Notes under the pieces: model-generated
The model's database searches: none
The model's input: only the letters and a program-made list of their open reading frames with translations
Told to the model about the DNA's origin: nothing
NCBI GenBank assembly: GCA_024687845.1
Contig: JAILEL010000160.1
Coordinates: 1-36,355 of the forward strand
Origin: Eubacterium sp.
Lineage (GTDB): Bacteria; Bacillota_A; Clostridia; Lachnospirales; Lachnospiraceae
Direction of reading: 5' to 3'
Length of the DNA stretch: 36,355 nucleotides
In this document: in pieces, positions 24,925 to 32,373 of the stretch
How positions within the stretch are numbered: the stretch's first letter is position 1
Layout: each line of letters opens with the position of its first letter
Program-made: the position numbers and the translations under genes

Positions 24925-25429
24925 CGCTTAACCTCTCTTTCAATATCTTCTTCGCTTTGTTCATTCTGCTCTTAACAGTTCCTGTCGGAATGCCAAGTGC
25001 TGAGGCAATATCATTAATTGACATTTCCTCCATGTAATACATAATAATGACTATTTTCAGTTTTTCTGGCAGGCCATTTACAAGTCGTCTGACATTTTCA
25101 GCTTCTTCGCTCTTTATTATTTCAGCTTCAACTGAATGTCTATCATCTGCAACCTGGTCTGTATCCTCATCTTCAATACTTATTTCAGGAGCTATTCTAG
25201 ATCTCCACATACGTTTACGCTTCTGATTATTCCACAGATTTACCGCAATCGTGATCAGGTAAGATTTAGGATTTCTGCTTCCATCAATTTCAGCCTTTTC
25301 AAATGCTGTAAGTAAGGTCTGCTGGTACAGATCATCTGCATCATGCACATCACTTGTCATGTACCTGCAAAATGAGTATAAACTTGTCCCATAATCCTCT
25401 ATGTATTTTTCAAATAAACTGAGGTCCAT
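24914..25429 (-). CDS. ECF-type RNA polymerase sigma factor
   Basis: A 171-residue group 4 sigma factor with region 2 (about 10-80; FCRYMTSDVHDADDLYQQTLLTAFEK and PKSYLITIAVNLWNNQKRKR) and region 4 (about 115-168; LPEKLKIVIIMYYMEEMSINDIASALGIPTGTVKSRMNKAKK). Region 3 is absent, as expected. It is translationally coupled to the membrane partner downstream and so probably answers an envelope or extracellular signal. The start follows TTTGGAG. Its upstream region (25430-25640) contains overlapping inverted repeats that may be part of its control. Confidence 0.9.
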   Translation of the reverse strand: MDLSLFEKYIEDYGTSLYSFCRYMTSDVHDADDLYQQTLLTAFEKAEIDGSRNPKSYLITIAVNLWNNQKRKRMWRSRIAPEISIEDEDTDQVADDRHSVEAEIIKSEEAENVRRLVNGLPEKLKIVIIMYYMEEMSINDIASALGIPTGTVKSRMNKAKKILKERLSDEG

Positions 25430-25456
25430 ATTGTTTTCTCCAAACGACGTCGTAGG

Positions 25457-25582
25457 GAATCACCCCGTTTAAGTGTTCAGTAGGTGATTCAAATATTATT
25501 CGGGACGTCCGTGCACGTAATACAGTTTTTATTATGAAAGCATTCATATTTTTAATTCTGCATATGTACTACCTACTGAACA
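25457..25582 (-). promoter_or_regulatory. Inverted repeats upstream of the ECF sigma gene
   Basis: A 12-bp inverted repeat TGTTCAGTAGGT (25474-25485) / ACCTACTGAACA (25571-25582) and an 8-bp one GAATCACC (25457-25464) / GGTGATTC (25483-25490) overlap by three bases, so the two hairpins compete. Between and beside them are the palindromes ACGACGTCGT (25444-25453) and GGACGTCC. The rest of 25430-25640 shows no gene. Confidence 0.5.
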
Positions 25583-25647
25583 GATACTTTATATATTAAT
25601 ATTTTCATAGATACGAATAAGGTTCACAAAAAAGAATATATTAAAAT

Positions 25648-25681
25648 ACCCCACAAATGCCAAAACAGACATTTGCGGGGT
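25648..25681 (-). terminator. Terminator of the rpsB-tsf operon
   Basis: A 12-bp stem (25648-25659 with 25670-25681, one G-U in the minus-strand RNA) with a 10-nt loop is followed on the minus strand by TATTTTAATAT. It lies about 26 bp after the tsf stop. Confidence 0.8.
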
Positions 25682-25707
25682 TGAATGTAATCTACATTAA
25701 ATGTTTA

Positions 25708-26808
25708 TTATGCGTTCATCTGAGCTGCAACTTCTGCTGCAAAGTCTTCGTTCTTCTTCTCAAGACCTTCACCTGTCTCGAAACGTACGAACTTCTTAAC
25801 ATTGAATGTGCAGCCATTGTCCTTAGCAACCTTTGCGATGTACTGAGCTACATTTTCCTTATCCTCAGCCTTTACATAAGCCTGATCTACAAGGCATATC
25901 TCCTTAAGGTGCTTTGAGAAACGTCCTTCTACAAGACCATTGAAGATCTTGTTCTCAAGATACTCTGCTTTATGTGATGCAGCGATGTCTCTAAGAACCT
26001 GAATTCCTTCATCTGAAAGGAAGTTGAAGAGGAACTTGTTATTCTTCTGCTCTTCATATGAAGCCTTATCTTCATCACTCCACTTACCACTTTCAATAGC
26101 TTCCTGAATTACAGCATTAAGGATTGGCTTTGGAAGTGATGCAGGATCTGCAAGTGAGCTGTCAATAACGATTTCCTTCTCTTTTGCAAGTGTATCTTCA
26201 GAGATTTCTTCTCTCTTAACATATGTTGGGTTCATAGCAGCAATCTGCATAGCAATGTTCTTCATTGCTTCTTTGATGTCATCACTAGGCTTATCGCACT
26301 CTGCGTCAACAAGAACACCAATCTTTCCGCCCATATGGATGTAAGAAACAACTACATCACCGCTGATTTTCTCAAAACGACGAATTGTAAGGTTCTCACC
26401 AATCTTAGCAACCATTGCCTTGTGGTGCTCTTCAACTGTAGCACTTGAATCGATTGCTGATGTATCAGCAAGGAAAGCAGCCATATCTGCATAATTTCCA
26501 TTGTTGATCTGTGTAGCAAGACCATTTACATATGTCTGGAATACTTCGTTCTTAGCAACGAAGTCTGTCTCTGAGTTAACTTCTATAATAGTAGCTGTCT
26601 TAGAATCATCTGAAAGAACTGTAGAAACAATACCTTCAGCAGCGATACGTCCAGCCTTCTTCTCAGCAGTTGCAAGACCCTTCTTACGAAGGAACTCAAC
26701 AGCCTCATCGAAGTTGCCATCTGTTTCTGTAAGAGCCTTCTTACAATCCATCATACCAGCGCCGGTCATTTCTCTAAGTTTCTTTACGTCTGCAGCTGTA
26801 ATTGCCAT
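25708..26808 (-). CDS. tsf: Elongation factor Ts, with an internal insertion
   Basis: A 366-residue nucleotide-exchange factor for EF-Tu. The N-terminal UBA-like module ([19 protein letters not shown]) and the EF-Tu-contacting TDFVAKN (81-87) are intact, and the C-terminal segment with [13 protein letters not shown] is present. The protein is about 60 residues longer than usual for this class: residues about 216-284 ([14 protein letters not shown] to AEYLEN) sit where most EF-Ts go directly from the helix before VEGR to it. The insertion is in frame, has normal codon use and looks helical. The start follows AGGAGG. It is cotranscribed with rpsB behind a switch-like hairpin region. Confidence 0.93.
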   Translation of the reverse strand: MAITAADVKKLREMTGAGMMDCKKALTETDGNFDEAVEFLRKKGLATAEKKAGRIAAEGIVSTVLSDDSKTATIIEVNSETDFVAKNEVFQTYVNGLATQINNGNYADMAAFLADTSAIDSSATVEEHHKAMVAKIGENLTIRRFEKISGDVVVSYIHMGGKIGVLVDAECDKPSDDIKEAMKNIAMQIAAMNPTYVKREEISEDTLAKEKEIVIDSSLADPASLPKPILNAVIQEAIESGKWSDEDKASYEEQKNNKFLFNFLSDEGIQVLRDIAASHKAEYLENKIFNGLVEGRFSKHLKEICLVDQAYVKAEDKENVAQYIAKVAKDNGCTFNVKKFVRFETGEGLEKKNEDFAAEVAAQMNA

Positions 26809-26872
26809 TTTTTTATCCTCCTGTATTTAATGTGGCAGATAATAAACCATTATTTTAATCACTCGTATCACC

Positions 26873-26931
26873 TGTCATCTAATATTCTTATTTACAAGAT
26901 GACAACCAATATAGGGATATCAGTTGTCATC
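26873..26931 (-). promoter_or_regulatory. Competing hairpins between rpsB and tsf
   Basis: On the minus-strand RNA three segments can pair in two exclusive ways. GATGACAAC (26931-26923) pairs with GTTGTCATC (26906-26898), 9 bp; the same middle segment, GTCATCT included, can instead pair with AGATGACA (26880-26873), 8 bp. The two loops are 16 nt each. No U-run follows, so this is not a plain terminator. The remainder of the gap (26809-26986) shows no gene. Confidence 0.6.
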
Positions 26932-26986
26932 ATTTACTTTACGATTATTATATGTATATTATGTTTATAGTAGCTTTACTGTCTGA

Positions 26987-27727
26987 TTACTCAGCTGCCT
27001 CTTCTGACTCTGCTGCTGCCTGCTCTTCTTCTGCAGCTTCTGCAACACCTTCATTTGCTTCGATAACTGCATCAGCAAGCTTAGAAACGATAAGCTTTAC
27101 AGCACGGATAGCATCATCATTTCCAGGGATTACATAGTCAAGATCATCAGGATCGCAGTTTGTATCAGCAATACCGATAAGAGGAATTCCAAGTGCATGA
27201 GCCTCCTGGATACAGATTCTTTCCTTGTGAGGATCTACTACGAAGATGATGTCAGGAAGTCCCTTCATGTTCTCAATACCACCAAGGTTCTTCTGGAGTT
27301 TCTCCATTTCCTTCTTGATGTTAACAACTTCCTTCTTAGGAAGAACGTCAAATGTTCCATCCTGCTCCATTGTCTTATACTTCTTAAGTGTCTCAATTCT
27401 TGACTGAATTGTCTTGAAGTTTGTGAGCATACCACCGAGCCATCTCTGGTTTACGAAATACATTCCGCATCTCTCAGCTTCTGTCTGAATAGAATCCTGA
27501 GCCTGCTTCTTTGTACCAACGAAAAGAACCTTTCCACCGTTAGCAACTGTATCAAATACAGCCTTGTAAGCCTCATCCATCTTACCTACTGTCTTCTGAA
27601 GGTCGATGATATGAATACCATTACGCTCTGTGTAGATAAACTCATCCATCTTAGGGTTCCATCTTCTTGTCTGGTGACCGAAGTGAACACCTGCCTCAAG
27701 TAACTGTTTCATTGAAATAACGCTCAT
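26987..27727 (-). CDS. rpsB: 30S ribosomal protein S2
   Basis: A 246-residue protein of normal length, full family match from [22 protein letters not shown] through [22 protein letters not shown] and [15 protein letters not shown]. The C-terminal end is a short acidic Glu/Ala tail. S2 joins the 30S subunit late and is needed for S1 binding and translation of most mRNAs. A strong AAGGAGG precedes the ATG. The gene is followed by tsf, the standard arrangement, and preceded by a long structured leader. Confidence 0.97.
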   Translation of the reverse strand: MSVISMKQLLEAGVHFGHQTRRWNPKMDEFIYTERNGIHIIDLQKTVGKMDEAYKAVFDTVANGGKVLFVGTKKQAQDSIQTEAERCGMYFVNQRWLGGMLTNFKTIQSRIETLKKYKTMEQDGTFDVLPKKEVVNIKKEMEKLQKNLGGIENMKGLPDIIFVVDPHKERICIQEAHALGIPLIGIADTNCDPDDLDYVIPGNDDAIRAVKLIVSKLADAVIEANEGVAEAAEEEQAAAESEEAAE

Positions 27728-27763
27728 AATGTACCTCCTTGGTTTTTCTTCTGTGAACTTCCT

Positions 27764-27869
27764 TTTAAGTGTGTTAACTGCCAGACAGATACTTTCCTTT
27801 TATATCTGCATGAGCATAAGGGACTATATCGAAACAAATAAGTCCTCAGGCAGCACCCTGTCACTTAAA
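27764..27869 (-). promoter_or_regulatory. Structured rpsB leader RNA, three-way-junction candidate
   Basis: The minus-strand transcript can form a nested structure: closing stem 27862-27869 with 27764-27771 (8 bp), stem 27849-27853 with 27778-27782 (5 bp), and within it two hairpins, 27841-27845 with 27821-27825 (5 bp) and 27803-27808 with 27786-27791 (6 bp). It ends 36 bp before the rpsB start. Ribosomal proteins often bind such leaders to control their own synthesis. I do not recognise it as a named RNA family. The rest of the 27728-27980 gap shows no gene. Confidence 0.6.
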
Positions 27870-27980
27870 TTCACATGTTTTTTTGTAGCTTTCAGTTTGA
27901 ACACATTGTATCTATGTTAGTCACTAAGACATAACAAAACAAAGCGCCTGTAGAAAGCCGCGACAATCATAATAACATAA

Positions 27981-28007
27981 GAAAAACCCCTTTGCAAGGG
28001 GTTTTTC
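27981..28007 (-). terminator. Terminator of the comM-to-MltG-like operon
   Basis: A perfect 12-bp stem (27981-27992 with 27996-28007) with a 3-nt loop; the minus-strand arm ends in GGGGTTTTTC. It lies 11 bp after the last gene of that unit and upstream of the rpsB leader. Confidence 0.9.
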
Positions 28008-28017
28008 AATAGATTTT

Positions 28018-28662
28018 TTAACCATTTGTAAGTATTCTGGCAATTTCTTCGTTAGTAGAACCAACTTTTATCTCAAATGTACCAACGCTTATTCTATCTG
28101 CATATCCATTTGATATAAGCCAGTCATTGAATTCAACGTCATCCTTGATCAGTCCAGCTTCCTTAAGAAGAGCTGAAACCTCCTCAGATCCCATTCCTGC
28201 ACTAACGGTTATTGTCTTAACACCACTAGCCTGCTCGGTTGTAGGTTCTTCTGTAGTTTTTTCCTCGGTAGTAGGCTCCTCAGTTGTTTTTTCCTCAGTA
28301 GTCTTCTCTTCGGTCGTCTTAGCCTCGGTTGTTTTCTCCTCAGTCTTCTTCTCAGTAGTCTTCTCTTCAGTTGTCTTAGCCTCGGTTGTTTTCTCTTCGG
28401 TCTTCTTCTCAGTAGTTTTCTCTTCGGTTGTCTTAGCCTCGGTTGTTTTCTCCTCAGTCTTCTTCTCTGTAGTTTTCTCTTCAGTTGTCTTAGCTTCAGT
28501 CGTTTCATTTTCTGCTTTCAGCTCAGTAGTAACTGAACTCTGATTTGAACTACCATTTGAAGCATCACCTGTTTTATCAGACGTCGCAAAAGCAACATAC
28601 ATTGTAAGAGAACCGATGATAACACCTATTCCAATTCCTCTTAACAGATATTTTCTATTCAT
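28018..28662 (-). CDS. MltG/YceG-type LysM-like domain protein with Thr/Glu/Lys linker
   Basis: A 214-residue protein: one N-terminal membrane helix (about 8-27), a low-complexity linker of TTEAK, TTEEK, TTEKK and TEEK units (about 54-144), and a C-terminal domain (about 148-214) resembling the LysM-like first domain of the endolytic transglycosylase MltG (ITVSAGMGSEEVSALLKEAGLI, then NDWLISNGYADRISVGTFEIK). The catalytic YceG domain is absent, so it should bind peptidoglycan or a partner rather than cut glycan. It follows the DUF6115 gene by 5 bp, with a GGGAG site, and ends the operon. Automated annotation may label it MltG, which would overstate its function. Confidence 0.8.
   Translation of the reverse strand: MNRKYLLRGIGIGVIIGSLTMYVAFATSDKTGDASNGSSNQSSVTTELKAENETTEAKTTEEKTTEKKTEEKTTEAKTTEEKTTEKKTEEKTTEAKTTEEKTTEKKTEEKTTEAKTTEEKTTEEKTTEEPTTEEKTTEEPTTEQASGVKTITVSAGMGSEEVSALLKEAGLIKDDVEFNDWLISNGYADRISVGTFEIKVGSTNEEIARILTNG
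28231..28503 (-). repeat. 57-nt tandem repeats encoding a 19-residue Thr/Glu/Lys unit
   Basis: Three consecutive copies of a 19-residue unit (TTEAKTTEEKTTEKKTEEK; residues 54-72, 73-91, 92-110) and a partial fourth, then TTEEK and TTEEP units. The copies are nearly identical in DNA, which suggests recent duplication. Long open frames on the opposite strand here are artefacts of the repeat. Confidence 0.85.
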
Positions 28663-28667
28663 TCTTA

Positions 28668-30107
28668 TTAATCTCCCTGATTCATATCAATAATTGACTT
28701 AACTTCACCAACTTCAATCTTAAGAACCTTGGATATTTCAATAATACTGAATCCAGTACTATACATAGCTATTACATTACCGACTGTATCTCCTTCAGTA
28801 ATATAGATTCCTTCTCTGTCAAGAATTTCATCAAGGTTTTCAACTTCGTCAAGACCGCTCAGTTCATGGTCATCAAAATCTTCAAATTCATCAGCTGAAT
28901 CTTCTGCTACAGGCTCTTCTATTGGCATAAGCTCTTCTACACCATCCTGATTCTGTGTAGCAGCCTGAGATTCATCTTCTGAGAGACCTTCATTATTACC
29001 TGTTTCCGTTTCTACTGCTTCAGCTTCTACAGCTTCTTCTGCATCTGCTACTTCAGCTTCAGCTACCAGTTCCTCTGTTTCTGATTCCTCAGCTTCTGAT
29101 TCCTCAGTTTCCTTATTCTTCTTTTTGTTCTTCTTATTCTTTTTATTTTTCTTTGAGAGTTTATCTTTTCCTGGAAAACGAACTACTTTCTCATCTTCTG
29201 CTTCGGAGTCAGATATATCTTCCTGTGCACCCTCTGTTGAAGCTTCCTCTGCCGGTGCTTCCTGCTGAGAATCTTCTCCTATAAGCTCTTCAGTCTGGTC
29301 ATCGTTTACAACCCTCTCAAGATTGACTGCCTCAGCCTCAGCATATTGTTCCTCTGCTGGTTCTGATTCATTCTCGCTGTCTCCGCCTTCAATGATCAGA
29401 TCTTCTTCAACTTCTTCCTCAACTCCCTCTTCAGCTTCTGATTCCTGAACCTGAGGCTCAGCCTTAATAACAGGCTCCTTTGCAAGTAACTCCTCAATTT
29501 CCTGTTTTTTAGCATCAAGAGAACTACTGATAGCTTCCATATCATCCTTGATTATAAGGAGATTACCAGCCTCAGCCTTCAGTTTATCTAAGCCTTGTCT
29601 ATATTCATCAACAACAGAAAGAGAGGTTTTGATTTCCTTTTCTTTTTCAGAAACCTTGTTATACAGTTCTTTCAGCTCAGCTCTGTTCTTCTCAATATCA
29701 GTTGAGATTTCATTATAATACTCTTCAAGCTTTCCTGTATTCTCAGATGCACGGTCATCAATTTCAGATATACTTTTTTCAATCTTCTGAGAAATGATCT
29801 TATCACTGTTTTTCATTTTATCATTGATTGCATTATCAATATTTTTGCTTACAGTGTCCTTAACCTTCTTCTTGCTATAGTCACTGATAAAGTTATCGGT
29901 AAGCTTTCTCAGCTGCTTCTTGTCTGCTTCTGTAAGTTCCTTTTTCAGATTAGGATTAACCTTTTCCTCAGAGCCGGCACCTTCACCACCAGCTTTTCCT
30001 TCAGCCTTTTCTTCATCATTCATAGTATCATTATCAGTTGTCATGATACAGCTGACAATAATTGCAATAACACCTATGACAATAAGTACAATAACTGTTG
30101 TGTTCAT
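28668..30107 (-). CDS. DUF6115 domain protein with coiled coil and acidic linker
   Basis: A 479-residue protein: an N-terminal membrane helix (about 3-22), a predicted coiled-coil stretch (about 60-210), a very acidic Glu/Ala/Ser-rich linker (about 215-425) broken by a Lys/Asn cluster (about 317-332), and a conserved C-terminal segment (about 430-479) where IAMYSTGFSIIEISKVLKIEVGEVKSIIDM looks like a small helix-turn-helix of the DUF6115 type. Function is unknown. A membrane-tethered protein with a long flexible arm and a DNA-binding-like tip, encoded beside topA, dprA and comM, could link DNA to the membrane, but this is only inference. The start follows AAGGGGAAG. Confidence 0.8.
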   Translation of the reverse strand: MNTTVIVLIVIGVIAIIVSCIMTTDNDTMNDEEKAEGKAGGEGAGSEEKVNPNLKKELTEADKKQLRKLTDNFISDYSKKKVKDTVSKNIDNAINDKMKNSDKIISQKIEKSISEIDDRASENTGKLEEYYNEISTDIEKNRAELKELYNKVSEKEKEIKTSLSVVDEYRQGLDKLKAEAGNLLIIKDDMEAISSSLDAKKQEIEELLAKEPVIKAEPQVQESEAEEGVEEEVEEDLIIEGGDSENESEPAEEQYAEAEAVNLERVVNDDQTEELIGEDSQQEAPAEEASTEGAQEDISDSEAEDEKVVRFPGKDKLSKKNKKNKKNKKKNKETEESEAEESETEELVAEAEVADAEEAVEAEAVETETGNNEGLSEDESQAATQNQDGVEELMPIEEPVAEDSADEFEDFDDHELSGLDEVENLDEILDREGIYITEGDTVGNVIAMYSTGFSIIEISKVLKIEVGEVKSIIDMNQGD

Positions 30108-30147
30108 ACGCTTCCCCTTGTTTTGTTTATAATCTATGTAACGAATA

Positions 30148-30159
30148 GTTACTATTCAC
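30148..30159 (+). repeat. Dispersed 12-mer GTTACTATTCAC, copy 3
   Basis: Part of a 15-nt palindrome, GAATAGT-T-ACTATTC (30143-30157), in the gap between topA and the DUF6115 gene; the RNA of the downstream gene would carry GUGAAUAGUAAC. Identical to copies at 7125-7136 and 23942-23953. Confidence 0.6.
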
Positions 30160-30194
30160 GGTTCATAAGATAAGTAACAACGAATAACATTGAT

Positions 30195-30224
30195 AGTATA
30201 TCATGTTTACATAATATTACGCAA
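30195..30224 (-). promoter_or_regulatory. Possible internal promoter for the DUF6115 and MltG-like genes
   Basis: On the minus strand TTGCGT (30224-30219, overlapping the topA stop) and TATACT (30200-30195) are 18 bp apart. The match is moderate. If real, the two downstream genes can be transcribed apart from topA. Confidence 0.35.
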
Positions 30225-32274
30225 GTATCTCTTCCGAATACCCGCATTCTTTTTCAGAGCATACCATTTTTTTACCCTTGATAACCATATATTTTCCGCA
30301 TCTTGGGCATTTTTTATCAGCAATCATATTCCAGGACATGAATTCACAGTTTGGATAATTGATACATCCATAGAACACTCTTCCCTTCTTTGTGTTTCTG
30401 CGAACCATTTCGCTTCCACATTCAGGACAGCTCACGCCTATCTTTTCATAATATGGCTTCGTATTCTTACAATTCGGGAAGTTCGGACAAGCAAGGAATT
30501 TACCAAATGCTCCATATTTGATTACCATATTGGCACCACAAAGCTCACATACTTCATCAGAAACTTCGTCCGCAATCTTTATCTTATCCAGATTCTCACT
30601 GGCATGCTTAATCTCATTTTCCAGATCAGGATAGAAATTCCTTACAACAACCTTCCAGTTTATTGTTCCAAGGCCGATGCTATCTAGCAATGACTCCATG
30701 TTAGCAGTGAATTCTACATTTACTATTTCAGGAAATGCAGTCTCCATGATTCCATTTACTACTTGTCCAAGCTCTGTTATATAGAGATTCTTCTGTTCTT
30801 TAGTAACATATCTTCTATTTAAAAGTGTAGATATAGTAGGGGCATATGTTGAAGGACGTCCTATACCATTGTCCTCCATGGTTTTTACAAGAAGAGCCTC
30901 TGTATAGTGTGAAGGCGGTTCTGTAAAATGCTGTTTTGCCACTACTTCATTGCAGGTAAGCTTGTCACCCTTTTCAATTCCACTAAGATTCGGAACATCC
31001 TTTTCCTTATCTTCTTCTGTATTGTAAACATTCAGATATCCGGCAAATCCAACGGTGCTTGATGAAGCTTTGAATTTTTCTCCAGCCGACTCAACTGTCA
31101 CTGAATAAATGTTATATACAGCAGGCTTCATTCTGCTTGCCAGAAATCTTTCATATATAAGCTTATACAGCTTGTACTGTTCTGTAGAAACCATTTCCTT
31201 GATGGATGCAGGTGTGATTCTTACATTAGTCGGTCTGATAGCCTCATGTGCATCCTGGATGATTTTTGAAGTATTTATATTTTCACTATCACTCTTTTCA
31301 GCCTCGTATTCAGGTCCAAATACTTCTCTGATATACTCTCTTGCATTTCTATCAGCCTCTTCTGAAATACGTGTTGAATCAGTTCTAAGGTATGTAATAA
31401 GTCCGACAGTTCCCTGTCCCTTGATATCAACACCTTCATAAAGCTGCTGTGCAACTCTCATAGTTTTTGAAGTTGCAAAATTGATCCTGCTTGACGCAGT
31501 CTGCTGTAATGTACTGGTAGTAAATGGAAGTGGACTTCTTCCAGTTCTTGTGGAGGTTTTGATATCACTTACAACAAAGTCGCTGCTTTCCACCTTCGTT
31601 TTTATTGCAAATGCATCCTCTTTACTTCCTATTTCGCCCTTATAGCCAAACATAACCGGCTTCTTCTGTCCAGGCACCTTGATTTCAGCATCTATCGACC
31701 AATATTCCTGAGGTATGAATTCTTCTATTTCTTTTTCTCTGTCTGAAATCATTTTAAGAGCTACGGACTGAACTCTTCCGGCAGAAAGACTCTTCTTTCC
31801 TATCTTTTCCCATAGAAGCGGACTTATCTCATATCCAACAAGTCTATCCACTACTCTTCTTGCCTGCTGGGCATCTACAAGATCCATATCAATATTTCGT
31901 GCATTTTTAATGGATTCCTTAACGGCACCCTTTGTTATTTCATTAAATGTAATTCTCTTAAATGATTTCTCATCTAGCTTAAGAGCAATAGATAAATGAT
32001 ACGATATAGCCTCTCCCTCGCGGTCAGGGTCAGTTGCGAGATAAACAAAATCAGCCTTCTTTGCAGCCTTCTTCAGTTCAGATACAAGGTCTCCCTTTCC
32101 TCTTATTGTTATATAATGAGGTTCGAAATCATTTTCCTTATCAATTCCCATACTGCTCTTTGGAAGGTCCCTTACATGTCCCTCAGAAGCTATAACATCA
32201 TAGTTTTTTCCAAGGAACTTCTTTATGGTTTTTGCCTTCGTCGGAGACTCAACTATTACTAAATTCTTTGCCAT
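30217..32274 (-). CDS. topA: DNA topoisomerase I
   Basis: A 685-residue type IA topoisomerase that relaxes negative supercoils. The Toprim domain starts at once with LVIVESPTKAKTIKKFLG and has the acidic DPDREGEAI; the catalytic Tyr295 is in GLITYLRTDSTR. The C-terminus has three four-cysteine zinc ribbons (CELCG...CPNFPNC, CPECG...CINYPNC, CPRCG...CSEKEC). The ATG at 32274 follows GGAGGG and gives the family's normal start; the open frame continues 17 codons further upstream without support. It lies 99 bp after dprA, a common pairing in Firmicutes. Confidence 0.97.
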   Translation of the reverse strand: MAKNLVIVESPTKAKTIKKFLGKNYDVIASEGHVRDLPKSSMGIDKENDFEPHYITIRGKGDLVSELKKAAKKADFVYLATDPDREGEAISYHLSIALKLDEKSFKRITFNEITKGAVKESIKNARNIDMDLVDAQQARRVVDRLVGYEISPLLWEKIGKKSLSAGRVQSVALKMISDREKEIEEFIPQEYWSIDAEIKVPGQKKPVMFGYKGEIGSKEDAFAIKTKVESSDFVVSDIKTSTRTGRSPLPFTTSTLQQTASSRINFATSKTMRVAQQLYEGVDIKGQGTVGLITYLRTDSTRISEEADRNAREYIREVFGPEYEAEKSDSENINTSKIIQDAHEAIRPTNVRITPASIKEMVSTEQYKLYKLIYERFLASRMKPAVYNIYSVTVESAGEKFKASSSTVGFAGYLNVYNTEEDKEKDVPNLSGIEKGDKLTCNEVVAKQHFTEPPSHYTEALLVKTMEDNGIGRPSTYAPTISTLLNRRYVTKEQKNLYITELGQVVNGIMETAFPEIVNVEFTANMESLLDSIGLGTINWKVVVRNFYPDLENEIKHASENLDKIKIADEVSDEVCELCGANMVIKYGAFGKFLACPNFPNCKNTKPYYEKIGVSCPECGSEMVRRNTKKGRVFYGCINYPNCEFMSWNMIADKKCPRCGKYMVIKGKKMVCSEKECGYSEEILA

Positions 32275-32373
32275 TTTACCCTCCGGAATATACTTCGCTA
32301 TTACTGTTTCGATACTATACACCAAAAGTTTTTTTTACGCAAGCAGTGTTTATATGAAAATAATTTATCCTCT

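Noticed and set aside
28127..28543. Plus-strand open frame with SSVVFSSVVLASVV repeats
   Set aside because: Antisense of the Thr/Glu/Lys repeat in the MltG-like gene; not a membrane protein.
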